Positions 8,408 through 15,097 of a stretch of DNA of 23,228 nt are shown piece by piece. This stretch comes from an uncultured Pelolinea sp. GTDB taxonomy: Bacteria; Chloroflexota; Anaerolineae; Anaerolineales; Anaerolineaceae. The notes beneath the pieces were generated by a model. The model had not been told where the DNA came from. It ran no database searches and was given only the letters and a program-made list of their open reading frames with translations. The stretch is taken from NCBI GenBank assembly GCA_937902055.1, contig CALGUJ010000280.1:1-23228 (forward strand), in the 5' to 3' direction. The translations under genes were made by a program, and so were the position numbers. How positions within the stretch are numbered: position 1 is the first letter of the stretch; each line of letters opens with the position of its first letter.

Positions 8408-8920
8408 ATGAAAAAAATAAAATGGTTCTGGGTATGGGATGACGAAAAAGAAGAAGCCTGGTTGAGGGAGATGGCGCTGGGAGGTTTTCTATTGGAAGCA
8501 ATTTATCCTCCTTGCATTTATATTTTCAAATCCATTCCACCAAAAGATGTGTGTTTCCGCATGGATTTTTGGAATCAAAGCGGGCAGGGATTGGAAAAAT
8601 ATTTACAGCCCCGCACCGAAGCAGGCTGGGCTTTTATCAGCAAGCTGAACGGCTGGCACTATTTCTGTAAACCGGCAGAGGACGGCAAAATGCCGCTTTT
8701 CGCGGATATTGATCAAAATAAAGCGCAGAAATTCCAGCGCCTGATGACCTTCCTGGTCGGTTTTCTTCCCGTTATGCTTTTATGGTTTCCCATCATCGAT
8801 AACCGGCTTTCATCGCCGCTTTATGAATTGCTTGGGGCGGTATTCATAATTTCCTTACTGTTCTTCATTTTTGCCACGTATAAAATCTACCGCCGCATCA
8901 ATCAATTGCGGGAATTGTAG
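8408..8920 (+). CDS. DUF2812 domain membrane protein
   Basis: This 170-residue protein matches the DUF2812 pattern: an N-terminal KKIKWFWVWDDEKEEAWLREMA segment, an aromatic RMDFW strand (51-55), then EAGWAFISKLNGWHYFCK (71-88), followed by two predicted membrane helices (about 112-130 and 138-159). The function of the family is unknown; members often lie next to PadR-type regulators, and none is seen here. The N-terminal soluble part is predicted to be cytoplasmic. The ATG at 8408 follows only a weak purine stretch, and an in-frame start further upstream is not evident. It is monocistronic: the upstream gene is divergent and a terminator follows. Confidence 0.8.
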   Translation: MKKIKWFWVWDDEKEEAWLREMALGGFLLEAIYPPCIYIFKSIPPKDVCFRMDFWNQSGQGLEKYLQPRTEAGWAFISKLNGWHYFCKPAEDGKMPLFADIDQNKAQKFQRLMTFLVGFLPVMLLWFPIIDNRLSSPLYELLGAVFIISLLFFIFATYKIYRRINQLREL

Positions 8921-8952
8921 AAAAGCGCTCTTCAATCCATGAGATAGCTTTT

Positions 8953-8984
8953 GAACCGGCTTGCGACACAGGCCGGTTCTTTTT
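8953..8984 (+). terminator. Rho-independent terminator after the DUF2812 gene
   Basis: An 8-bp stem, GAACCGGC (8953-8960) with GCCGGTTC (8972-8979), has an 11-nt loop and is followed directly by TTTTT. Confidence 0.8.
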
Positions 8985-8996
8985 ACGCAGCCGTTA

Positions 8997-9002
8997 TATA
9001 AT
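8997..9002 (+). promoter_or_regulatory. -10 box upstream of the GNAT-like gene
   Basis: A perfect TATAAT lies 27 nt upstream of the ATG at 9030, just downstream of the preceding terminator. No convincing -35 hexamer is visible at 16-18 bp, so this is a partial promoter call. Confidence 0.4.
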
Positions 9003-9029
9003 GTTTAGTATTCCACAACGAGGCGCCTT

Positions 9030-10142
9030 ATGCAGATCAAGACAGTGTGCAATCCCAAAGACCTGGCCGAATTTATTAATCTGCCCTATCAAATTTATCG
9101 AAATGATCCGAATTGGATTCCTTCATTGCGCAGTGAAATGCGCGGGCAGTTCGATCCCCGGCGTAATCCTTTGCTGGATCACTGTGAATATCAACTATTT
9201 TTGTTGATGGATGGCGATAAGCCCGCCGGCCGGATCGCTGCCTTTATCGACACGCTGGCTGTGGATTATTGGAATGCAAAAATCGGCTTGTTCGGCTACT
9301 ACGAATGCCCGCGGGATGAATCCTGCGCGAAAATGCTCCTGGATACCGCGGTGGAATGGCTGCGCGCCAGGGATATGAAAAGCATGCGCGGACCCTGGAG
9401 TTTTGTCTCGCAGGAATGGGGAGCGGTCCTGGAAGGCTTTACCCCCGAGCCGGTGGTGATATCCCCTTACAATCCGCCGTATTACAACGAGCACTTCGCA
9501 GCTTACGGATTGGCAAAAACCAAAGATCTGCTGGTTTACTACATTGACGCACGCGAGGGTTATCAGATCCCGGAGCGTATCCTGACCCTGACCGACAAGG
9601 TGGCCCAAACGTATGGTGTGCGCCTGCGTCCGCTGGACACAAAGAACTTCGACCGGGACGTGGAAACCGTGATCGCGTTATCCAACCAAAGCCTGGCGTT
9701 GAACTGGGGTTATTCCCCGGTGACCGAAGACGAGGTGCGCGCCATGGCGCATGATATGAAACCGATCATTCAACCCGAGGGGGTAATTTTCGCCGAGGAT
9801 AGCCAGGGCAGGGCGATCGGTTTTGCCATTGCACTGCCGGACGTCAACGCGCTGATCAAAGGATTGGATGGACGCCTGTTTCCCATCGGCTGGTGGAAAT
9901 TGTGGCGCGGATTGCCGCGCCTGAAACAATACCGTATGTTCGCCCTGGGCGTTATCCCTGAATACCACGGCAAGGCCATCGACAGCCTGATCTACCGTGC
10001 ATTGTACGAATCGCTGTTCAGCCCGGACTTGCGCATGGAGATCAATTACGTGCTGGAAGATAACGGACCGATGAACAACGCCATCATCAAATTGGGCGCA
10101 AAACCGCTGCGACGGTATCGAATTTACGAGATAGCAGTCTAA
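9030..10142 (+). CDS. GNAT-superfamily acyltransferase-like protein
   Basis: This 370-residue soluble protein has the C-terminal features of a GNAT fold. The strand MFALGVIPEYHGKAIDSLIYRAL (about 303-325) resembles the acetyl-CoA pyrophosphate-binding motif, with HGKA near 313-316. It is followed by an ENYV-like strand with NGPMNNAIIKLGAK, the usual position of a late GNAT motif. The N-terminal half (about 1-165) has a GRIAAFIDTLAVDYWN segment and conserved GPWSFVSQEWG, which suggests a second, degenerate GNAT-like half. The substrate is unknown. Proteins of this layout are widespread as uncharacterised N-acetyltransferases. The ATG at 9030 is preceded by CGAGG at workable spacing; an alternative start at 9001 is out of frame. 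It is expressed alone, between two terminators. Confidence 0.75.
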   Translation: MQIKTVCNPKDLAEFINLPYQIYRNDPNWIPSLRSEMRGQFDPRRNPLLDHCEYQLFLLMDGDKPAGRIAAFIDTLAVDYWNAKIGLFGYYECPRDESCAKMLLDTAVEWLRARDMKSMRGPWSFVSQEWGAVLEGFTPEPVVISPYNPPYYNEHFAAYGLAKTKDLLVYYIDAREGYQIPERILTLTDKVAQTYGVRLRPLDTKNFDRDVETVIALSNQSLALNWGYSPVTEDEVRAMAHDMKPIIQPEGVIFAEDSQGRAIGFAIALPDVNALIKGLDGRLFPIGWWKLWRGLPRLKQYRMFALGVIPEYHGKAIDSLIYRALYESLFSPDLRMEINYVLEDNGPMNNAIIKLGAKPLRRYRIYEIAV

Positions 10143-10176
10143 AAATAGCGCGGGCAGAATTGCCCGCGCTATTTTT
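10141..10176. terminator. Bidirectional terminator between the GNAT-like gene and the LOG gene
   Basis: A perfect 16-bp stem (10141-10156 with 10161-10176) has the tetraloop GAAT. The right arm ends in a T-run. On the minus strand the other arm ends in TTTTT. It overlaps the end of the plus-strand stop codon and lies 7 nt from the minus-strand stop, serving both converging genes. Confidence 0.92.
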
Positions 10177-10183
10177 TTATGAT

Positions 10184-10792
10184 TTATTTCTCCCGCGGCT
10201 TATCTTCCATTTTCCGCACCCACTCGGCTTTATTCATGCGCACGGGTTGGTAAGCCGCGAACACATCCAACAGTTCCGCCGGTCCGCCGGCTTGCAAGAT
10301 CAGATCGCGGTGCGGTTGGTAAATGAAATGATCCGCCACGGACTGATCGAGAAATTCAAGCAGCCGGTCGTAATAATGGTTGATATTCAAAATGCCGCAG
10401 GGTTTGATATGCAGACCGAGCTGCGACCAGGTCAGGACTTCAAAAAGTTCCTCCAGCGTGCCATAACCGCCGGGCAAGGCGATGAAGCCGTCGGCCAGAT
10501 CGGCCATCATGGCCTTGCGTTCGTGCATGGAGTTCACCACGCGCAGTTCCGCCAGCTCGCTGAAAGCCAGTTCCTGATCTTGCAAGGATTTGGGAATCAC
10601 GCCGATCACGCGCCCGCCGTGCCGCAAAGCCGAACGCGCAACCTCGCCCATCAGGCCAACCCGTCCGCCCCCATAGATCAGTGTGAATTCCCGCGCGGCG
10701 ATCTCTTCGCCCAACACACGCGCAGCCTGCATATAGGCTGGATTATCGCCTGCGCTCGATCCGCAATAGACACAAATACTCTTTAACTTCAT
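10184..10792 (-). CDS. LOG-family protein (nucleoside 5'-monophosphate phosphoribohydrolase-like)
   Basis: This 202-residue protein has the Rossmann-like LOG fold signatures SICVYCGSS (5-13), the glycine-rich LIYGGGRVGLMG (38-49), MHERKAMM (89-96) and the catalytic-site PGGYGTLEE (107-115). Characterised relatives release ribose-5-phosphate from cytokinin or other nucleoside monophosphates, and many bacterial members are called TIGR00730 proteins. In this context it is more likely nucleotide salvage or housekeeping than hormone synthesis; that is inference. The length is typical. It lies 16 nt downstream of the transglutaminase-like gene on the same strand and is probably cotranscribed with it. 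The shared terminator follows the stop. Confidence 0.9.
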   Translation of the reverse strand: MKLKSICVYCGSSAGDNPAYMQAARVLGEEIAAREFTLIYGGGRVGLMGEVARSALRHGGRVIGVIPKSLQDQELAFSELAELRVVNSMHERKAMMADLADGFIALPGGYGTLEELFEVLTWSQLGLHIKPCGILNINHYYDRLLEFLDQSVADHFIYQPHRDLILQAGGPAELLDVFAAYQPVRMNKAEWVRKMEDKPREK

Positions 10793-10808
10793 CTTTCTTA
10801 AATCCCTT

Positions 10809-11459
10809 TTATTTTTTCGGTTGATAGGCCCCGTTCGGATTAATTCCCAGCGAGCCCGCCTCGAATGAGCGTTGATCGATCGGATTCAAGCGGGTAGCCT
10901 GGGCAGGCGTAATCAAGGGAATCAATTTCAGCGTTTTTAAATATCCTTCCACCCAATCCACCCCGGCGGAGGATGTCATCCAGCCGCGCGCATCGAAGCG
11001 TTCAAGGTTGACCGGGCGGGTGTAATAGCGCAGCGTTCTGAGACCATTTACATTGAAGAAGTCTTCAAAATACGAGATGACCAATTCACGCAGGCTGCGG
11101 TAAACCGGTTCGCGGAAACGCAGCCCGCTGTAGTTGGATTTTGCCACCGCCCCCCAACAGCCGTCCAGTTTATATAGAGCCAAAACGTGATCGTCATCCA
11201 TGCCGGGATCAGGCTGCAAGTCGATGATCAGCGGCGGAAAGCCGATGCGGCGCAGGGCAGTCACAGCGAACAAGCCGCCATCCAGGCAGTGCGCAGTACG
11301 TTGGCGATAGACTTCCAACGGGGAGCGGTTTTCGCTTCCCGAAGGATAGCTGGTCTGGTCCAGGAACGCCTGGATCTGTGCAGGCGTTCGTAAACTATCA
11401 AAAAAATCCTTTTCTACATTGGACAGGTTATTTTCAAGGCGCTGAAGTGCAGTTTCCAT
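10809..11459 (-). CDS. Transglutaminase-like (papain-fold) protein of unknown function
   Basis: I do not recognise a named family, but the 216-residue sequence has a transglutaminase-like core. C58 sits in TAHCLDGGLFAVTALRRIGFPP, the helix-start position of the nucleophile. H91 sits in GMDDDHVLALYK, followed by CWGAVAKSNY, where N109 could be the third catalytic-type residue. The C58-H91 spacing and the strand after the His resemble small bacterial transglutaminase or thiol-protease-like proteins. No signal peptide or membrane helix is seen, so it should be cytoplasmic. The C-terminal 70 residues have no obvious motif. It lies between a DUF4342 gene (79 nt upstream) and a LOG gene (16 nt downstream). 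A 15-bp palindrome lies 22 nt before the start codon. Activity is unproven; it may be a non-catalytic relative. Confidence 0.65.
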   Translation of the reverse strand: METALQRLENNLSNVEKDFFDSLRTPAQIQAFLDQTSYPSGSENRSPLEVYRQRTAHCLDGGLFAVTALRRIGFPPLIIDLQPDPGMDDDHVLALYKLDGCWGAVAKSNYSGLRFREPVYRSLRELVISYFEDFFNVNGLRTLRYYTRPVNLERFDARGWMTSSAGVDWVEGYLKTLKLIPLITPAQATRLNPIDQRSFEAGSLGINPNGAYQPKK

Positions 11460-11481
11460 TTTTCATCTATTTCCGACAGGA

Positions 11482-11496
11482 ATTCAATGATTGAAT
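11482..11496. promoter_or_regulatory. 15-bp palindrome, candidate operator
   Basis: ATTCAAT, one G, then ATTGAAT form a perfect dyad 23-37 nt upstream of the start codon of the transglutaminase-like gene. No T-run follows, so it is more like a protein-binding site than a terminator. The regulator is unknown. Confidence 0.4.
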
Positions 11497-11538
11497 CTTA
11501 CCATTGCTGTCCCTTCGGCGCTACGAAAACCTTGCTTA

Positions 11539-11793
11539 TTAATCTTCGACTTTCTCGACCACGATCGAGCCGCTGCCCAATAAAGCGGCGATCGCGCCAA
11601 TGGCCGCCAATTGCGGCGCAAGCAGCGCGCCCACCACACCGAAGGTGAGCGGGATATCGATCAGCGTGCGCCCTTCCTGGTTGCGGATGAGGATGCGGCG
11701 GATATTGCCGGCATGCACCAATTCTTTGATCTTCTCCAGCAATTCTTCCCCATTGACTTGAAATTCTTCAGTATGTATTTTTTCCTGGTTCAT
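11539..11793 (-). CDS. DUF4342 domain protein
   Basis: This 84-residue protein matches DUF4342 over its whole length. The N-terminal helical part is EEFQVNGEELLEKIKELVHAGN, followed by the strand RRILIRNQEGRTLIDIPL and a Gly/Ala-rich hydrophobic stretch, GVVGALLAPQLAAIGAIAALLG (about 52-73), which may lie in or on the membrane. The N-terminal part resembles a UBA-like helical fold; the function is unknown. It begins 49 nt after the histidine kinase stop, has its own GAGG ribosome site, and is probably on the same transcript as the two-component genes. A separate promoter is possible, since TATTAA lies near 11817. Confidence 0.82.
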   Translation of the reverse strand: MNQEKIHTEEFQVNGEELLEKIKELVHAGNIRRILIRNQEGRTLIDIPLTFGVVGALLAPQLAAIGAIAALLGSGSIVVEKVED

Positions 11794-11842
11794 TTTAATT
11801 ACCTCACTAGCGTTTAATACGATATTCGGGATTAAAAGTGTT

Positions 11843-13189
11843 TTATCGAATTATTGCTTTTTTGTCTGTGAAAGGCAAGGAGACGATAACTCTAGTGCCT
11901 TTCCCCGGCTGGCTGATTAATTCGATCCTGCCGTTCAAGGCTTCGGTCAATGATTTAGCAATGGAAAGCCCCAAACCACTGCCATGGTCTTCTCCCCCAC
12001 GATCGCTTTTTACTTGATAAAAACGATCGAAGACATGAGGAAGATGCTCCGGCGGAATTCCAACTCCCGTGTCCTGAACGGTGAACAGTATATTGCGTTG
12101 ATCCTGAGCTACCGATAATTGAATTTTTCCCCCTGGCGGGGTATGGGTAAAGGCATTATCCAACAAAATGATCAGAATCTGTCGTAGACGCACCGGATCG
12201 CTGTAAAAATCGATATTTTTTGCTTTCACGGCAAAGTCAATTGAATCAACTTCGGCGATCCGATTAAATTGACGATGGATATTTTCAAGCATTTCTGACA
12301 TTGAGATCTTCGAGAAATAAAAAACCAGTTTTCGACTATCCAATCTGGTTAACAAGAGCAGATCCTCCACCAATTTGGCCATGTGATCCGTCTCAAGTAT
12401 CACGTCATCGAGGAATCCCCTTGTTTTAATATTCAGATTCTTCTGGCGTTTGGCTGCGTCCGCACTGGCGCGGATCAGTGTGAGCGGAGTCCGCAATTCA
12501 TGGCTGGCATTGGCTATAAAAGTTTGCTGGTTATCCCAAGCTTTCTGGTGAGATGTAAGGGAGCGCCCGGCTATCCACCAACTGCCAAAACCCAAAAGGA
12601 TCACCGACACCCAGCCAATTCCCAACAAGAAATAGAGAAATCTATTCAGGATAGTGCGTTGATCGGCAATTGATTTTCCAAGCTGAATCAATTCAATACC
12701 CGCCTGTTCCGGCATCATGTAGGTCAACAACCTCACAGGTGTTCCATCGGAAAGAATAACTGTTCGAAAGTCAATTCCCTCTTTGATGGAAGATGTAATT
12801 GCCGCCTGATCCGGCTCCATGGGGGGAACAAAAGGATTGGGGTTGAAAAGCAGCTCTCCCTTTAAATTCAGGGGAAGTACAAATATCGTGGAAAGCTCGC
12901 CTGCATATATTTCCTGCGCGTGATGAGTTTCATTTTCCTCATGATCATCATCTTCAATTTCGTCAAATTCTTGAACTTGGTCGCTTTCCTTTTCGCCTAC
13001 CAGCTCAATTGAAAGTGGCACATCCAAATCTTCCAGCACCGATATCAATTTTGTCTTTAATGCCAAGTCATTGGCATTTTGAAAGTACAAGCTTAATATC
13101 AAGTAAGTGCCTGCCCCCAGTAAAATCACCAATAACATCGCTACAGAGGCATAAAGACCTGTGAGTCGTACGCGCAAATTCTTAAGCAT
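11843..13189 (-). CDS. Sensor histidine kinase with acidic/His-rich extracytoplasmic insert
   Basis: This 448-residue protein has TM1 (about 8-35), an extracytoplasmic sensor (about 36-182) and TM2 (about 184-208). A short linker without a full HAMP leads to HisKA, with phospho-acceptor H230 in NASHELRTPL. The HATPase has the N box at N345 (LLDNAFTHTPPGG), G1 DTGVGIP (373-379), F box VFDRFYQ and G2 GSGLGLS (403-409), so it should be an active kinase. The sensor contains a run at 74-90, EFDEIEDDDHEENETHH, that could bind cations. It overlaps its response regulator by 8 nt, so the pair is translationally coupled. Its divergent neighbours are a PepSY protein with a similar acidic tail, ApbE and a haem membrane protein, which are likely targets. 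The input (metal, pH or redox) is inference. Confidence 0.92.
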   Translation of the reverse strand: MLKNLRVRLTGLYASVAMLLVILLGAGTYLILSLYFQNANDLALKTKLISVLEDLDVPLSIELVGEKESDQVQEFDEIEDDDHEENETHHAQEIYAGELSTIFVLPLNLKGELLFNPNPFVPPMEPDQAAITSSIKEGIDFRTVILSDGTPVRLLTYMMPEQAGIELIQLGKSIADQRTILNRFLYFLLGIGWVSVILLGFGSWWIAGRSLTSHQKAWDNQQTFIANASHELRTPLTLIRASADAAKRQKNLNIKTRGFLDDVILETDHMAKLVEDLLLLTRLDSRKLVFYFSKISMSEMLENIHRQFNRIAEVDSIDFAVKAKNIDFYSDPVRLRQILIILLDNAFTHTPPGGKIQLSVAQDQRNILFTVQDTGVGIPPEHLPHVFDRFYQVKSDRGGEDHGSGLGLSIAKSLTEALNGRIELISQPGKGTRVIVSLPFTDKKAIIR

Positions 13190-13865
13190 CGTTTTCGTCC
13201 AAGCGGTAACCCACGCCTCTTACGGTTTGAATGGGATCAGGCAATCCCGGGATATTGAGTTTTTTTCTTATATAAGAGATATATACGTCCACCAATTCCG
13301 GTTTTACCTGGCTATCATAAGACCAGATATAATCGAGAATATTTTGACGGCTCATGACCTGACCAGGATGCCGCAATAAATATTCCAGCAAATCCCATTC
13401 GGTTTTAGATAAATCGATCGATTTTTCATTCCGTCGCAAACTATGGAGTTTTAAATCCATCACAATCCGTCCAAGTCGTATTTCCCAGGCGTCAGTCGAC
13501 GCAACCGTATTGCGTCTGCTCAATGCGCGGATGCGGGCCAACAGTTCGTCAAATGAAAATGGCTTGACCATGTAATCATCGGCTCCGCTATCCAAGCCAG
13601 ATACCCGATCCTCAATTTGTCCGCGGGCTGTCAGAATCATCAAGCGTGTCTGTACATGGGCTGATTTTAGATACCGGCAAATAGCCGGACCGTCTCTACC
13701 GGGCAGCATCCAATCGATGAGCGCAACATCATAAACGCCATTCAGCGCCATTTCGAGGCCTGAATCGCCATCATAGCAAACATCGTTATTGATGTGTTCA
13801 TCTTTTAAAACACCCGCAATCAGATTTGCCAGTTTCTTATCATCTTCGATAATCAGTACGCGCAT
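13182..13865 (-). CDS. OmpR/PhoB-family response regulator
   Basis: This 227-residue protein has an N-terminal receiver with acidic pocket D8 and D9, phospho-acceptor D51 in LIDWMLPGRDG, T79 and K101 (MVKPF). A C-terminal winged helix (about 128-222) contains LSKTEWDLLEYLLRHPGQVMSRQNILDYIW and the closing TVRGVGYRL. Phosphorylated OmpR-type regulators bind direct repeats as head-to-tail dimers. Candidate 11-bp-phased repeats are present in the divergent promoter just upstream (13911-13970). The stop codon overlaps the kinase start by 8 nt. It probably controls its own operon and the PepSY-ApbE-haem operon across the shared 175-nt gap. A GGTGA/TCACC dyad of 5 bp lies about 15-30 nt before its ATG. 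Confidence 0.94.
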   Translation of the reverse strand: MRVLIIEDDKKLANLIAGVLKDEHINNDVCYDGDSGLEMALNGVYDVALIDWMLPGRDGPAICRYLKSAHVQTRLMILTARGQIEDRVSGLDSGADDYMVKPFSFDELLARIRALSRRNTVASTDAWEIRLGRIVMDLKLHSLRRNEKSIDLSKTEWDLLEYLLRHPGQVMSRQNILDYIWSYDSQVKPELVDVYISYIRKKLNIPGLPDPIQTVRGVGYRLDENDA

Positions 13866-13910
13866 AACTCGTTACCGGTGATTTTCACCCATCTCTTTCG
13901 TTAATCCAGT

Positions 13911-13970
13911 ATACAAAGATCATACAAGATAATTCTATTTACAAAAGATTGGAATTTCATTGGATTATTG
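13911..13970. promoter_or_regulatory. Direct repeats with 11-bp phasing, candidate response-regulator binding region
   Basis: ATACAAAGAT (13911-13920) is followed at 11-bp phase by ATACAAGAT (13922-13930), with a looser TTACAAAAGAT copy at 13939-13949. Overlapping its end, TTGGAATTTCA (13949-13959) is followed at 11-bp phase by TTGGATTATTG (13960-13970). Head-to-tail repeats about one helical turn apart are what OmpR-family dimers bind, and the site lies between the regulator gene and the operon it faces. The assignment to this regulator is inference. Confidence 0.5.
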
Positions 13971-14006
13971 ATGTAGTTTATACAGGAAATCTCAATCTTT
14001 ATCGGA

Positions 14007-14012
14007 TATATT
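14007..14012 (+). promoter_or_regulatory. -10 box of the PepSY-ApbE-haem operon
   Basis: TATATT lies 29-34 nt upstream of the ATG at 14041. No -35 hexamer is recognisable at 16-18 bp, which fits a promoter that needs an activator bound at the repeats upstream. The ribosome site is AGGAG at 14026-14030. Confidence 0.45.
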
Positions 14013-14040
14013 AGGTCTTATTAGTAGGAGTAATGGAGAA

Positions 14041-14745
14041 ATGGGAAATAAATATATCGTGGCAGGATCAGTTATTTTAACATTAATACTCTTGGGTGGA
14101 TTGGCGGCAATCATCAATTATTCCAGTCAGACGAGAAATAATGCCGCAAATTCCGCTTTGTTGTCGCAGGCATCAACTCGTGAAGCCGCATATCAAGATT
14201 TAATCGCCAAGGCAAACCAGGAAATCCAATCCTTGAATGAAAAAGTTGTTGCGCTGCAAGAAGGCAAGGATCTTATTTCCGGGCAGAAAACTATTTCAGC
14301 CAAAGAGGCCGTTGAGCTTGCCCGCCAAGAGGTTGCCGCGGAAGATTATTTATTGAATATTCCGGAACTCGCGCAATATCAAGATAGAACTGTTTTCGAA
14401 GTCAGATTCACCAGTGGAACAGTTTATGTTGATGCGTTCAATGGAGAGATTGCTTACAGCGATATTCCTGTGAAAATCAGCCCGGAACAGGCTATTCAAA
14501 TTGCCGGACAATATCTAAATATCGACGATTTATCGCGAGCAAGTGTGCAAACCATCCAGCTTGATGGCGGGGAGTTTTATAAAGTCTCAATCAATAATTA
14601 CATTCTCTATATCGATGCGTACGGGAGCATTAATAAAGTACAAATCGTTCAATACGCCCCGCAGCAATCTTCTTCCGGTTCATCCAATTCGGAAAGAGAC
14701 GACGATGACCACGAAGAAGATGAACATGAATCGGAAGATGATTGA
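14041..14745 (+). CDS. Membrane-anchored protein with two PepSY-like domains and acidic/His C-terminal tail
   Basis: This 234-residue protein has one N-terminal membrane helix (about 5-26), a predicted coiled-coil (about 35-75) and two PepSY-type repeats (about 85-140 and 145-205). The first has ISAKEAVELARQEV and TVYVDAFNGEIAY; the second has ISPEQAIQIAGQYL and ILYIDAYGSINKV. A Ser-rich linker (209-217) leads to a tail of Asp, Glu and His (219-234, two His). It should be anchored by the N-terminus with the bulk outside the cytoplasm. PepSY domains are found in protease inhibitors and in flavin/haem reductase systems; the exact role here is unknown. It is the first gene of a four-gene plus-strand operon and faces the two-component genes. 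The tail resembles the insert in the kinase sensor domain. Confidence 0.82.
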   Translation: MGNKYIVAGSVILTLILLGGLAAIINYSSQTRNNAANSALLSQASTREAAYQDLIAKANQEIQSLNEKVVALQEGKDLISGQKTISAKEAVELARQEVAAEDYLLNIPELAQYQDRTVFEVRFTSGTVYVDAFNGEIAYSDIPVKISPEQAIQIAGQYLNIDDLSRASVQTIQLDGGEFYKVSINNYILYIDAYGSINKVQIVQYAPQQSSSGSSNSERDDDDHEEDEHESEDD

Positions 14746-15097
14746 TTTCTTTCGGAGAAAAATGACAACCAATTCAACCCAACAAAACAAAAATATTTTT
14801 ACCCTTATCAAATTCGTCCTGGCCTCGATTTCTTTGACTTCCTTGTTCGGCATCTGGAATTTTTTCAGTAAAAATAGCCGGGAAATGCCAGAAGCGGCAA
14901 CCCCAACACCGGAATCAGCGTTGCCGACGCTGGTACCCTCCGTCCTGGAGAATCAGGCTGCTTCCGGACAGAATTTGCATACTGTAACCCAATCTACGCC
15001 GCAAGCCACTGCGACACCAGTCATCGAGAAAGTAGTTGTCAGCAGTTCAGGCAGTTCCGGCGGTGGATCTTCTTCCAAGACTTCTTCCTCACGCTAA
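14738..15097 (+). CDS. Small membrane protein with Pro/Thr-rich stalk and Ser/Gly-rich tail
   Basis: I do not recognise a family. Starting at the ATG at 14738, which overlaps the stop of the PepSY gene, it has 119 residues. An internal ATG at 14762, preceded by GGAG, gives 111. Numbered from 14762, it has one membrane helix (about 12-34), an extracytoplasmic Thr/Pro/Ala-rich linker (about 45-90) and a tail of almost only Ser and Gly (94-111) ending SSSKTSSSR. The stop overlaps the ApbE start as TAATG, so the two are translationally coupled. A long open frame reading further upstream, within the PepSY gene, is out of phase with it and is not counted. The position suggests a structural, carrier or substrate role in the flavin/haem system. 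No canonical flavinylation motif (a D-x-x-S/T-G-A-S/T type) is visible. Confidence 0.7.
   Translation: MIDFFRRKMTTNSTQQNKNIFTLIKFVLASISLTSLFGIWNFFSKNSREMPEAATPTPESALPTLVPSVLENQAASGQNLHTVTQSTPQATATPVIEKVVVSSSGSSGGGSSSKTSSSR

Noticed and set aside
14543..14737. Upstream extension of the small-protein frame inside the PepSY gene
   Set aside because: It would overlap about 200 nt of the PepSY gene in another frame. Starts at 14738 or 14762, with a GGAG site, explain the gene better.
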